From assembly GCF_002286965.1 (NCBI RefSeq), contig NZ_NSKD01000003.1, forward strand, positions 186,001 through 250,000: a stretch of DNA of 64,000 bases, read 5' to 3'. Numbering within the stretch: the stretch's first letter is position 1; each line of letters opens with the position of its first letter. The notes under the pieces are model-generated. The model saw only the letters and a program-made list of their open reading frames with translations, was not told the origin of the DNA and did not search any database. Origin of the DNA: Halovibrio salipaludis. Lineage in GTDB: Bacteria > Pseudomonadota > Gammaproteobacteria > Pseudomonadales > Oleiphilaceae. The position numbers were made by a program, and so were the translations under genes. Shown here piece after piece: positions 8,111 to 17,430 of the stretch.

Positions 8111-10606
8111 TTGGGTAACCGCCTTTTCCATCTTTACGATCGAACCGTTCTGTCCCATCCGGTGCTTACCCTGCTCCTGGTGCTCGTCGCCGCTGTTATA
8201 GCCGGGCTGCGCCTGGATCAATTCCAGCTGGACGCCTCTCCGGACACCCTGGTGATGGAAGGCGATGAGTCTTTCGAGTATTACCAGCAGACCTATGAGC
8301 GGTTCGAAACCACCGATGACTTCCTGGTGGTGAGTTACCAGCCGGAAGACGAGCTGTTCAGCGACAGCGTCATCAATCGGCTGACGGAACTGCGTGATGA
8401 CCTGATAGACGTTGACGGCATCGACGAGAGCAACAGCATCCTCAACGTGCCCCTTCTGCACAGCCCCGACATCACCCTGATGACGGTGAGCAAGCACATG
8501 AAGACCCTGGAAGGGAATGACGTGCCGCTGGACACCGCCCGCAAGGCGCTGATGGAGAACCCGCTGTACCAGAACATGCTGATCAGCAACGACGGCACCA
8601 CGACTGCCATACAGCTGCTGCTGCCCTCGAACGAACGCTATTACGAACTGCGGGACCGGCGGGACGAGCTCGAGCAGAAACAGCGCGAGGAAGGCCTTTC
8701 CGGGGCCGAGGAAGGCGAACTGGCCCAGGTGCGGGCCGAATACCGCGAGCGCAAGGAAGCGGTGAGCGCGCAACAGGACCGGATCATACGGGATGTGCGC
8801 GGCGTGCTCGCCAATTACGGGGACCAGGCCCGGATCCACCTGGGCGGCGTGCCCATGATCGTCGCCGACATGATGGCCTTTGTTGAAAGCGATCTGGTGA
8901 CCTTCGGCCTGGGCGTACTGGCGTTCATCATCCTGATGCTGGGGATCATATTCCGCCAGCCCCGATGGGTTCTGCTGCCGCTCGCGTGCTGCGCGCTGAC
9001 TGTCTGGATCACGCTCGGGTTCCTCGGCTGGGTGCACTGGCCGGTGACCGTCATCTCCTCCAACTTCGTCTCACTGCTGCTGATCATCACCATGTCGCTG
9101 ACGATCCACCTGATCGTCCGGCACCGCGAATACCAGCAGCTGCAGCCCGATGCCGACCGCTACCAGCTGGTCTCGGAGACGGTCAGCGCCATGGGGCGGC
9201 CCTGTTTCTACATGGTACTGACCACGGTGGTGGCCTTCGGGTCGCTGTTCTTCAGTGATATCCGGCCGGTCATCGACTTCGGGCTGATGATGACCGTGGG
9301 CATCCTGATCGGCTACGCCGTGGTCTTCCTGGTGCTGCCGGCCGTGCTCATGCTGATGCCGCGTGCGGCCCAGCCCAGCGGCGCACTGCACCGCACTCCG
9401 ATTACCGAGTACCTTGCCCGCATCACGGACAACTATCGAGGCACCATTGTCACCGTGAGCGCCGCGCTGGCGGTGGTCTGTGCCGTGGGCGTGTCCTGGC
9501 TCTCGGTGGAGAACCGCTTCATTGACTACTTCAAGTCCGACACCGAGATCCACCAGGGCATGACGGTGATCGACCAGAAACTCGGGGGCACGACCCCGCT
9601 GGACGTGATCATCAGCCTTGAAGAGGACGACGGTGAACTGAGCAAAGACTGCGACCCCTTCGTGGACCCGGACTGCGAGCCGCAGGAACAGATCGACAGC
9701 TTCTTCAGTACCGACGGGGCGCAGCTGGTCAAGAACATCCACGACTATCTGGATGAACAGCCGCAGACCGGCAAGGTCATTTCCCTGGCCACCACCATCC
9801 GGCTGGCGGAGCGCGTCAATCAGGGCGAGCTGAACCCGCTGCAGCTCGGGCTGATGGGCCGTGCCTTCCCGGAGGATCTCCAGGGCCTGCTGCTGGATCC
9901 CTATGTGAACGAGGAGACCCGGCAGGCGCGCTTCAGCATCCGCCTTCTGGAAACCTCTCCCAAGCTGGACCGGGACGCCCTGTTTGAGCGGATCCGCGCC
10001 GACCTGACCAGAGAAATGGGCCTCAAGGACGACCAGGTCAATCTCACCGGCATGGCGGTCCTCTACAATAATATGCTGCAGAGCCTGTTCAGCTCCCAGA
10101 TCAAGACGCTGGGTGCCGTGTTCGTGGCCATCATGGCCATGTTCCTGGTCCTGTTCCGGTCCCTGCGGGTGGCGGTTGTGGCGATCGTGCCCAATCTGCT
10201 GGCAGCAGGCACCGTGCTCGGCATCATGGGGCTGATGGGCGTTCCGCTGGACATGATGACCATAACGATCGCAGCCATAACGGTGGGCATTGCCGTGGAC
10301 GACACCATTCACTACATCTACCGCTTCCGCGAAGAGATCCGGCGCGATGGTGACTACCAGGCCGCCATGCACCGCAGCCACCAGACCATCGGCCGTGCCA
10401 TGCTCTACACCTCGCTGACCATCATCGTCGGCTTCTCGATACTGGCGCTGTCGAACTTCATTCCGACCATCTATTTCGGGGTGTTCACCGCCCTGGCCAT
10501 GGCCATTGCCCTGCTCGGCGCGCTGACCCTGCTGCCGAGGCTGATCCTGATGGCGAAGCCTTTCGGCCCGGATCGTGGCACTACTACCCCCGGGGAGGAC
10601 CATTAA
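8111..10606 (+). CDS. MMPL/RND superfamily exporter
   Basis: Predicted inner-membrane proton-driven exporter of 831 residues from a TTG start (TTG-GGT-AAC; GAGAGGT lies just upstream; a longer in-frame ATG overlaps the kinase gene and was not used). Layout: TM1 near residues 16-35; a periplasmic domain with a charged coiled-coil-like stretch (ELEQKQREEGLSGAEEGELA); a TM bundle beginning VTFGLGVLAFIILMLGIIF; a second periplasmic domain; a second TM bundle with the RND hallmark GIAVDDTIHYIYRFREEIRR. Both halves match the MMPL/sterol-sensing-like layout. No membrane-fusion protein or OMF lies beside it; the next two small genes may be accessory. Substrate unknown. Confidence 0.85.
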   Translation: MGNRLFHLYDRTVLSHPVLTLLLVLVAAVIAGLRLDQFQLDASPDTLVMEGDESFEYYQQTYERFETTDDFLVVSYQPEDELFSDSVINRLTELRDDLIDVDGIDESNSILNVPLLHSPDITLMTVSKHMKTLEGNDVPLDTARKALMENPLYQNMLISNDGTTTAIQLLLPSNERYYELRDRRDELEQKQREEGLSGAEEGELAQVRAEYRERKEAVSAQQDRIIRDVRGVLANYGDQARIHLGGVPMIVADMMAFVESDLVTFGLGVLAFIILMLGIIFRQPRWVLLPLACCALTVWITLGFLGWVHWPVTVISSNFVSLLLIITMSLTIHLIVRHREYQQLQPDADRYQLVSETVSAMGRPCFYMVLTTVVAFGSLFFSDIRPVIDFGLMMTVGILIGYAVVFLVLPAVLMLMPRAAQPSGALHRTPITEYLARITDNYRGTIVTVSAALAVVCAVGVSWLSVENRFIDYFKSDTEIHQGMTVIDQKLGGTTPLDVIISLEEDDGELSKDCDPFVDPDCEPQEQIDSFFSTDGAQLVKNIHDYLDEQPQTGKVISLATTIRLAERVNQGELNPLQLGLMGRAFPEDLQGLLLDPYVNEETRQARFSIRLLETSPKLDRDALFERIRADLTREMGLKDDQVNLTGMAVLYNNMLQSLFSSQIKTLGAVFVAIMAMFLVLFRSLRVAVVAIVPNLLAAGTVLGIMGLMGVPLDMMTITIAAITVGIAVDDTIHYIYRFREEIRRDGDYQAAMHRSHQTIGRAMLYTSLTIIVGFSILALSNFIPTIYFGVFTALAMAIALLGALTLLPRLILMAKPFGPDRGTTTPGEDH

Positions 10607-10932
10607 TGGCGATTCTGACCGCCCTTGCCCTGCTGATCCTGATCGCGCTGAGTGCCTGGACGCTTATCCGCCTGCGCGCCCAGCACCAGCGGGTGCAACA
10701 CGCGCTGGCACGCGTGGCGGACCCGGAGATGCCGCCACCCGAGATGCTGATGACAGTGCGGGTGCTCAACCCGATTGAGGTGGCGCGCCGGGAATCCGCC
10801 GGCGCTCGACTGGTGGGGGACTACATGCCGGAGACGGTCCGCCGCATCGTCTTCCGGCAACTTACCACGGAACTCGACGAGGCCCTGTCCGAACGGGGGA
10901 TCGAGTCCGAGATCAGTGTTGAATACCGGTAG
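10606..10932 (+). CDS. Small membrane-anchored protein of unknown function
   Basis: 108 residues. Its ATG shares one base with the exporter stop codon (TAATG), so it is translationally coupled. An N-terminal membrane helix (about residues 3-20, ILTALALLILIALSAWTLI) is followed by a soluble domain with no motif I recognise. The pattern (single anchor plus short cytoplasmic or periplasmic domain, co-encoded with an RND pump) suggests an accessory subunit, but this is inference only. Confidence 0.65.
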   Translation: MAILTALALLILIALSAWTLIRLRAQHQRVQHALARVADPEMPPPEMLMTVRVLNPIEVARRESAGARLVGDYMPETVRRIVFRQLTTELDEALSERGIESEISVEYR

Positions 10933-10940
10933 GAGCTGCA

Positions 10941-11180
10941 ATGACCATTCTCAACCTGCTGCTTGGCGGCATCCTGCTCGTTCTTCTCGGCGCCGTGGCC
11001 TGGGAACTCCACCGGCAGGAGCAACTCGTACAACGCCTGGAGCAGTACGCCGCCCACGAACGCCGGCCCAAGCACGGGCGCGTAATCCACAGTAATTACG
11101 AGGAACCCATCATGCCGGCGTTCGAGACGCTGCCGAGGAAGATCTTCGAGCAGATCACCGGCCGCCGCGACAACCATTGA
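10941..11180 (+). CDS. Small single-helix membrane protein of unknown function
   Basis: 79 residues: an N-terminal membrane helix (ILNLLLGGILLVLLGAVAWEL) followed by a charged amphipathic segment rich in Glu, Gln and Arg. An AGGAG site precedes the ATG. It lies 8 bp after the previous small gene, and its TGA stop overlaps the next start (TGATG). Probably part of the exporter operon, or bridges it to the metal-uptake genes that follow. Function unknown. Confidence 0.6.
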   Translation: MTILNLLLGGILLVLLGAVAWELHRQEQLVQRLEQYAAHERRPKHGRVIHSNYEEPIMPAFETLPRKIFEQITGRRDNH

Positions 11181-11563
11181 TGCGTTACGCCTGCAGAGCA
11201 ATCAACGTACTGCTCCTGCTTGCGCTGGCCTTCCGCATCGCGGTGCCGGCGGGCTTCATGCCAGCCCCGGTCAGCGGGCACGGTGCCGCCTGGCTGGTTC
11301 CCTGCCCGAGCGACGCAACCAGTGCGGAATGGCTTGCGGGGCTTTCCGGGAAGCAGGCCCACCACGAGCATGGTGATCACAGTGCCCACGCCGCCTTCGA
11401 GGCATGCGAGTTCGGTTCCTTCAGCACTCTGAATGCCCCGACCGAGGCCGTGGCTTCCTCCCTCGGCGCGCCGGCGCTCCCCACGGACACCCGAGCGCTC
11501 ACCCAGCCCCTCTACAAGGCACCTTACCCCCGCGCGGGCCGCACGCGCGCCCCTCCGGTCTGA
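11180..11563 (+). CDS. DUF2946-like secreted/periplasmic protein, His-rich
   Basis: 127 residues. It begins with a hydrophobic signal/anchor (CRAINVLLLLALAFRIAVPAG) followed by a Cys (PCPSD), a histidine cluster HHEHGDHSAHAAFEAC and a second Cys, a pattern that can bind metal. Length, gene position and cluster partners resemble DUF2946 proteins found beside copper-related TonB receptors. That family call is from memory of pattern and context, not a search. The ATG overlaps the upstream stop codon by one base. Confidence 0.55.
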   Translation: MRYACRAINVLLLLALAFRIAVPAGFMPAPVSGHGAAWLVPCPSDATSAEWLAGLSGKQAHHEHGDHSAHAAFEACEFGSFSTLNAPTEAVASSLGAPALPTDTRALTQPLYKAPYPRAGRTRAPPV

Positions 11564-11635
11564 TCCCTCCGTTCAATAACCCGGACCAGATCATGAATCG
11601 TTGGTTCCAACCGACCCTCACTACCGGAGGCCACG

Positions 11636-12733
11636 ATGTTTCATCGTTCCCTTATTGCCGGCGCCTGCGCGCTCGGCCTGAGTTCACTCGTTCCCGCGTT
11701 TGCCCACGGTCCCTACACCGACGGCGAATGGGCGGGACCACGCCCGGACAGCCACGCGCCCATGGGCGTCATGGGCGACCACCGCCACAGCGCGGGCGAA
11801 TGGATGATCTCCTATCGCTACATGCCCATGAGCATGTCCGACAACCAGCAGGGCACCAGCTCGATCAGCGATGACACCATCGCCACAGCGATCCCCAACC
11901 GGTTTGCGGGCAACCCCATGCAGCCGCCAACACTGCGGGTCGTACCCCGGGACATGCGCACGGACATGCACATGGTCGGTGCCATGGTTGCGCCCACGGA
12001 CCGCGTTACGCTCATGGCGATGGCCAATTATCTGAAAAAGGAAATGACCCTGACCACCTACCAGGGCCCGACGGGCACGGATACCCTCGGCACCTTCAAA
12101 ACCCGGAATGAAGGCTGGGGCGACATCAAGCTGAGCGCCCTGGTCGGGCTTGCCAGCTGGACCGGCCATGAGCTGCACCTGAACGCGGGCATCAGCCTAC
12201 CCACCGGGAGCACGGACGAATCGGACCAGGTGCTGACCCCCATGAACACCCGGCAGAAGATGCGCCTTCCCTACGGCATGCAGCTGGGCTCCGGTACCTA
12301 CGACCTTCTGCCGGGCCTGACGTATAACGGCCACTACGGCTGGATCAGCTGGGGTGCCCAGTACTCGGGTGTAATCCGCACCGGCGAGAACGACGAGGGC
12401 TACACCCTGGGGGATGAGCACGAGGTGACCGGTTGGGGGGCCTTGCGGGTTACGCCCTGGCTGAGCACGTCATTGAGGTTGAGCGCCCTTAGCCGGGAAG
12501 ACATCGACGGGCGTGATGAGCGGATCATGGCGCCGGTTCAGACCGCGGACCCCAACAACTACGGGGGTGAGCGCGTTGATCTTGGAATCGGCGCCAACCT
12601 GGCCGGCCAGTCTCCGGCGCTCCGGGGTCATCGCCTCGGCGCGGAGCTGGTCTCTCCCATCCATCAGGATGTAAACGGCGTCCAGCTCGGCATGGACTGG
12701 ATGGCCACCCTCGCCTACCAGTACAGCTGGTAA
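11636..12733 (+). CDS. Outer-membrane beta-barrel protein, His/Met-rich N-terminus
   Basis: 365 residues with a clear signal peptide (cleavage near AFA-HG). The mature N-terminus has HGPYTDGEWAG, then His and Met pairs (GDHRHSAGEWM, YMPMSMSD, MRTDMHMVGAM), and the body alternates in beta-strand fashion, ending in an aromatic residue (AYQYSW), as expected of an outer-membrane barrel. The His/Met bias and the neighbouring DUF2946-like and TonB-receptor genes suggest copper or another soft metal. Often auto-annotated simply as 'transporter'. Substrate is inference. Confidence 0.65.
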   Translation: MFHRSLIAGACALGLSSLVPAFAHGPYTDGEWAGPRPDSHAPMGVMGDHRHSAGEWMISYRYMPMSMSDNQQGTSSISDDTIATAIPNRFAGNPMQPPTLRVVPRDMRTDMHMVGAMVAPTDRVTLMAMANYLKKEMTLTTYQGPTGTDTLGTFKTRNEGWGDIKLSALVGLASWTGHELHLNAGISLPTGSTDESDQVLTPMNTRQKMRLPYGMQLGSGTYDLLPGLTYNGHYGWISWGAQYSGVIRTGENDEGYTLGDEHEVTGWGALRVTPWLSTSLRLSALSREDIDGRDERIMAPVQTADPNNYGGERVDLGIGANLAGQSPALRGHRLGAELVSPIHQDVNGVQLGMDWMATLAYQYSW

Positions 12734-12836
12734 CACGCCCCTTACCCCTCATGGCCCCGGCTTCCGGGTCGGCGGCCATCCCCTGCGCTCCATTCCATGG
12801 CATTCGTAATCCGATAACGTTTGAAAACGCCCTTGG

Positions 12837-12865
12837 TTGAGAAAAATTCGTATTGTCTTTAATAT
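12837..12865 (+). promoter_or_regulatory. Strong sigma-70 type promoter for the TonB receptor
   Basis: TTGAGA at 12837-12842, a 17-bp spacer and TAATAT at 12860-12865, in an AT-rich island within otherwise GC-rich DNA. It lies 35 bp upstream of the receptor ATG, which has GAAGG as its ribosome site. No convincing Fur 7-1-7 palindrome overlaps it. Confidence 0.6.
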
Positions 12866-12900
12866 TCCGTTCATTCTGGATCCGACCGAAGGCGCAAACC

Positions 12901-15063
12901 ATGAGCAGTCATCCTTTCCGGCATTCGCCTCTCGCCGCCGCCATCCTCACTCTCAGCCTCGCAGGCGGGGCCTATGCCCAGAGCGGCGATGGCGATGAGA
13001 CCACCTTCTCGGCGCCGACCCTGGAGGTCCAGTCCAGTGCGGACGCCTCGGAAGAAGGCCTGAGCCCGGCCTTTGCCGGTGGCCAGGTAGCCGAAGGAGG
13101 CCGTTTGGGGCTGCTTGGCAACCAGGACGTCATGGAGACGCCTTACAACTTCACCAACTACACCGAACTCCTGATCGAGGACCAGCAGGCAGCCAGTGTC
13201 GGCGAGGTGCTGATCAACGACCCGGCCGTCCGCGTGGCCCGGGGCTTCGGGAACTTCCAGCAGGTCTACCTGGTGCGCGGCCTTCCGGTGTTCTCGGATG
13301 ACATGACTTACAACGGCCTATACGGGCTGCTCCCCCGGCAGTACCTGGCTTCCGAGTTTATCCAGCGGGTGCAGGTCTTCCGTGGCGCCAATACCTTCCT
13401 CAAGGGCGCTGCCCCTGGCGGCAGTGGCCTTGGTGGCGCGGTCAATGTGGTTCCCAAGCGTGCACCGAATTATCCGCTCACCCAGGTCACCACGGGTGTA
13501 GAAAGCGGTGGCCACGCCTACGCAGCCGCGGATGTGGCACGGCGCTCTGAGGACGGACGTTACGGTGTACGCGTCAACGCCGCTCGCCGTGACGGGGACA
13601 CGGCCGTTGACGGTGAATCCCGTGAACTGTCGATGAGCCATATCGGGCTAGATTACCGGGGGGATGACCTGCGCCTCTCGGCGGATCTGGGGTATCAGGA
13701 CCACCTGATGGACGCGAGCCAGCCGAACATCACGCTTGCTGATGGAGTCGCTGTTCCGGATGCACCCGATGCCTCTGAAAGCGTTGCCCAACCCTGGACC
13801 TTTTCGGAATCCGAGGATGTTTTTGGCACCATCCGAGGCGAGTACGACCTCAACGACGCCATAACGACTTGGCTGGCTTTCGGCATGCGCCGTGGCGAGG
13901 AGGAAGCGACTTTCGCCAACCCGGAATTTACCCAGAGCAATGGTGACTTCTCTGCAAGTCGCTTCGACAACACACGGGAAGACGATATACAGACCGGAGA
14001 GCTTGGTATCAGAAGCAGTTTCCAGACCGGGACTATCGGACACGAGCTGACGCTTTCAGGCTCGACCTACGAGCTTGAATCTAAGAATGCGTTTGTTTTT
14101 GGCACCTCGATTAACAGCAACCTCTACGACCCGCAGGACAGGCCTGCGCCTGCTCTGGCATCGGGCACATCTTTTGGAGACCTAGACAATCCAATCGTTA
14201 CGGAACGCACAGAGCTCTCAAGCGTTGCGCTGGCCGATAAGCTCTCCTTCCTCGACGAAACGGTTCTTCTGACGCTTGGGGCACGTTACCAGCGGATCCA
14301 AACTGAAAGCTTCAGTTCACAAACAGGTGCGAAAAATGGCGACTATGACGAGAGTGATATTACGCCATCCCTCGGTGTCGTTTACCGTTATACGCCACAG
14401 ATTTCCGCCTACGCCAGTTACATTGAGGGGCTGCAGAAAGGAGACACGGTCAGCGCTCAGAACGCGGTCAACTTTGGTGAAACGCTCGAACCCTATGCCA
14501 CCGAACAGAGTGAGCTCGGGTTCAAGTACAAAGGGAATAACCTTGGCGGCAGTGCCTCTGTCTACTACAGCCGTAAGCCAAGCGCCGAACTGGACAGCAA
14601 CAACGTCTTTCGTATCTCGGATTATTAGCGAAACCGGGGCGTCGAACTGAACGCTTACGGCAAGGCCACCAGCCACTTGACGGTCCTCGGCGGCGTCAGT
14701 TTTCTGGATTCGAAAGTGGACGGTAACGAGGCCATCGGCGCCCCGGATACCCAGGCCAATCTCAACCTGAAATACGACGTCCCTGCCCTACCCGACTTGG
14801 CCTTGGACAGCCGTGTGATCTACACCAGCTCCCAGTACGCTGATTCGGCCAACCAGCAGAAGGTCCCTTCCTGGACCCGCCTCGACATCGGCGCCCGCTA
14901 CCTGGTGCCCATGGGCGAGGATCGTTTGCTCACACTGCGTGCCCGGGTGGAGAATGTGGCGGACAGTGACTACTGGGCTTCTGCAGGTGGAGTCGCGAAC
15001 TATGAATACCTAACCGTGGGCGCCCCGCGGACCCTGATGGTGTCAGCCACCGTCGATTTCTAG
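12901..15063 (+). pseudogene. TonB-dependent siderophore-type receptor, interrupted by an in-frame amber codon
   Basis: An outer-membrane active-transport receptor of 720 codons with one internal TAG at codon 576 (14626-14628). The signal peptide ends near AYA-QSGD. The plug domain shows ETPYNFTNYTELLIEDQQ, GEVLINDPAVRV, VYLVRGLPV and GGAVNVVPKRAPNYP, typical of siderophore/metallophore receptors. Reading on in the same frame past TAG gives RNRGVELNAYGKATSHLTVL, exactly the strand expected in intact relatives, and the barrel ends normally in VSATVDF. Everything else is intact, so a CAG-to-TAG change is the simplest cause. As read, translation stops about 145 residues before the barrel end. 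The 14.0-14.6 kb part is visibly less GC-rich than its flanks. Confidence 0.8.
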
Positions 15064-15078
15064 GAGATCCAGCCGCTC

Positions 15079-16227
15079 ATGCAGCAACGGACCATCCGCG
15101 TCTGGTCAGGCATCCACAAGTGGACCAGCCTGATCTGCACCGCCTTCATCCTGATGCTCTGCATCACGGGGCTTCCACTGATCTTTCATGATGAGATCGA
15201 CGAGGCACTGGACACCCAGCAGTGGCAGCCCGCCAACCCCGACGGCGAGCTGCTCCCACTGGACCGGATCCTGTCGATCGCGTTGGAGAACCAGCCCGGC
15301 GGCACACCCCTTTTCATGAGCTTCGACAAGGACAGGCCTGTGGTGAACGTCACCACCGGTCCAGCCCCGGATGCGGCTGCCGGTGATATGCATTTCGCCT
15401 CCTATGACCGTACCAGCGGGGAAACCGTCCCTGCCCATGAAAACGGTGTTATGGACTTCATCCTCCAGCTGCACACCGACATGTTCCTGGGGCTGCCAGG
15501 CATGCTCTTTCTGGGCGCAATGGGCATTCTGCTGTTTCTGGCCATCGTTTCAGGCGTCGTACTCTATGCGCCGTTCATGCGGAAACTGGATTTCGGCACC
15601 GTCCGAAAGAGCAAAACGCGCCGCATCAAATGGCTGGATTACCACAACCTGCTTGGGGTGATCACCATCGCCTGGCTGGCCGTCGTGACCCTGACCGGTG
15701 TGGTCAATACCCTGTCAACGCCGATACTGGATACCTGGCGGGACCAGTCGCTCGCGGACCTGGCGCAGGGCTACGACGACCAGAGCGTGCCGGAGCCCGG
15801 GGAGATGGCCTCTCTGGACTCAGCAGTAAACGAGGCCGTTAAGGCCGCGCCGGACAGAACGCTGCAGTTCGTGGCCTTCCCGGGCGGCATGTGGTCCACG
15901 GACTTCCATTACGCGGTCTTCCTGCACGGCAACACCTCCCTGACCCAGCACCTGATCACGCCAGCGCTGATCAACGCCCGCACGGGTGAGTTCGCCGCCA
16001 TGCGGGAGATGCCCTGGTACGTGAAGACACTGGCCCTGTCCGGCCCCCTGCATTTCGGTGATTACGGCGGGCTGCCGCTGAAAATCCTGTGGGCGGTACT
16101 CGATGTACTCACCATCGTAGTGCTCGGCAGCGGGCTCTACCTCTGGGCCTCCCGGCGGCGCCCCGTGACGAGTGAGGTCCGGGCGTCACAGGAAGCGAAT
16201 TCACCCTCAGTTACCGCAACGCCATGA
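15079..16227 (+). CDS. PepSY-associated TM helix protein (PiuB-like)
   Basis: 382 residues, four predicted membrane helices, with the family's conserved histidines at helix edges (VWSGIHKWTSLICTAFILML, QLHTDMFLGLPG, WLDYHNLLGVITIAWLAVVTL) and a periplasmic PepSY-like region. Family members accompany siderophore or metal TonB receptors and are proposed to act in periplasmic metal reduction or release. An AGGAG site precedes the ATG, 15 bp after the receptor stop, so it is in the same operon and could remain functional if the receptor is dead. Confidence 0.85.
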   Translation: MQQRTIRVWSGIHKWTSLICTAFILMLCITGLPLIFHDEIDEALDTQQWQPANPDGELLPLDRILSIALENQPGGTPLFMSFDKDRPVVNVTTGPAPDAAAGDMHFASYDRTSGETVPAHENGVMDFILQLHTDMFLGLPGMLFLGAMGILLFLAIVSGVVLYAPFMRKLDFGTVRKSKTRRIKWLDYHNLLGVITIAWLAVVTLTGVVNTLSTPILDTWRDQSLADLAQGYDDQSVPEPGEMASLDSAVNEAVKAAPDRTLQFVAFPGGMWSTDFHYAVFLHGNTSLTQHLITPALINARTGEFAAMREMPWYVKTLALSGPLHFGDYGGLPLKILWAVLDVLTIVVLGSGLYLWASRRRPVTSEVRASQEANSPSVTATP

Positions 16228-16421
16228 GCCCGTCAGGCGCAAACCGCAACCGCCGATCCCTCTGGACGATCTTCGCGGCCCCCACCTGGATCGCGCTGGC
16301 CAGCCTCATCGGGCTGGCGTCAGCCCTGATGGGGGAAGGTGCGTGGAACCTGATCGCCTGGGCAGGGGTAGGCGTTCCAGTACTCGCCGCAGTCTTTGCA
16401 CTGCGCTACCGAACCCACTGA
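16224..16421 (+). CDS. Small two-helix membrane protein
   Basis: 65 residues, starting in an ATGA overlap with the PepSY gene. Two hydrophobic helices (TIFAAPTWIALASLIGLASA and LIAWAGVGVPVLAAVFAL) joined by a short loop. Similar short proteins commonly end PepSY/TonB-receptor operons; function unknown. Confidence 0.6.
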   Translation: MSPSGANRNRRSLWTIFAAPTWIALASLIGLASALMGEGAWNLIAWAGVGVPVLAAVFALRYRTH

Positions 16422-16433
16422 ACCCGGCTGGTT

Positions 16434-17318
16434 TCACCTGCCCTTACGCGCCACAACTGAACCCAACACCACCAGCAGTGCCGCAACAGGCAGCTCCCAG
16501 CTCGGCGTTGCAAAACCCGCCACTACCAGGAAAAACGCAGCCAGAACGGGCACGCCGTAGGCCAGGCTGCCAACCAGCCCTGTGGGCCCATTGCGGATGG
16601 CCACATCCCAGGCAACCATGGCGACGCCGTAAGGCCCCAGCCCCAGGGCCGCGCCGGCGGCAATGCCACTGTAGGGAAAGGCCACGGGTTCCGGTTCAAG
16701 GACCACACCCATGACGGCAGCCACCATGGCGGCGATCATGAAGATGGTGGGCATGAACGGGGTCAGCGTTACCGGCGTGTTCTGGCACAGCCAGGAATAC
16801 AGCGCCCAGCAGCAGCCGGCGGTCAACGCGAAGGCATAGCCGGCGAGATTGCCGGAAAGCCCACCACTCAGCGCCTCTGGCGCCAGCAGCAGGGCCGCGC
16901 CACCAAAGGCGATAACCGCCCCTCCAACCACCGGCCCCGACAGCCGGCCCTGAGTGAACCACTGGCTGATCAGCACGAACATGACCGGCCAGGTGTAGGT
17001 GATCAGCGCGCCTTCCGCGGTCGGCGCCATTCCCAGCCCGACCAGGTAGGAGCCAACCGCACCCAGAACCAGCAGAGGAATAACCCCATAGATGACCGCC
17101 TCAAACCCGGGTGGGATTTCGGCGTTGAAGTTCTTCCCCAGGCTCAGCGGGAGGGCGGCCAGTGCGCCAGCCAGCAGTGTGATGGCCGTCAGCCGCAGTG
17201 GCGGGATGGTCGTCGCCAGATCAATCAACAGCGGTGCTGATGCCCAGAGTACAACAGCGAACAGGCCCGCAAGCGGGCCCACGGGCAACGGCATTCTCTG
17301 ACTGCTCACTACCTGCAC
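16434..17318 (-). CDS. EamA/DMT family transporter (YddG-like)
   Basis: 294 residues with about ten membrane helices in two five-helix repeats, the drug/metabolite transporter fold. The start MPLPVGPLAGLFAVVLWASA and helix pattern resemble aromatic amino-acid exporters of the YddG type. It is divergent from a LysR gene, a common arrangement in which the LysR protein controls the exporter. The upstream ATG is preceded by GGAGG (AAAGGAGGTAGCCC). Substrate is not determinable from sequence. Confidence 0.82.
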   Translation of the reverse strand: MQVVSSQRMPLPVGPLAGLFAVVLWASAPLLIDLATTIPPLRLTAITLLAGALAALPLSLGKNFNAEIPPGFEAVIYGVIPLLVLGAVGSYLVGLGMAPTAEGALITYTWPVMFVLISQWFTQGRLSGPVVGGAVIAFGGAALLLAPEALSGGLSGNLAGYAFALTAGCCWALYSWLCQNTPVTLTPFMPTIFMIAAMVAAVMGVVLEPEPVAFPYSGIAAGAALGLGPYGVAMVAWDVAIRNGPTGLVGSLAYGVPVLAAFFLVVAGFATPSWELPVAALLVVLGSVVARKGR

Positions 17319-17387
17319 GGGCTACCTCCTTTGTCTTTTAAACCCCTCTCAATGACAGGTGCAGTCTATAACCAGCATAATGATCAC

Positions 17388-17399
17388 AAAATCGATTTT
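17388..17399. promoter_or_regulatory. Palindromic operator candidate between DMT exporter and LysR gene
   Basis: A perfect 12-bp palindrome AAAATCGATTTT sits in the 112-bp divergent region, flanked by AT-rich sequence (TGATCAC before it, AATTGAATGATC after). Position and symmetry suit a LysR binding site controlling both genes; binding is inferred. Confidence 0.4.
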
Positions 17400-17430
17400 A
17401 ATTGAATGATCCCATCACGGTTTGTGATAT

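Noticed and set aside
9071-10603. 510-codon minus-strand open frame
   Set aside because: Antisense of the RND exporter; composition dominated by His/Gln/Gly/Asp, typical of shadow frames.
12781-12900. Fur box upstream of the TonB receptor
   Set aside because: The AT-rich stretch lacks a convincing GATAAT-type 7-1-7 or 19-bp palindrome; only a sigma-70 promoter is supportable.
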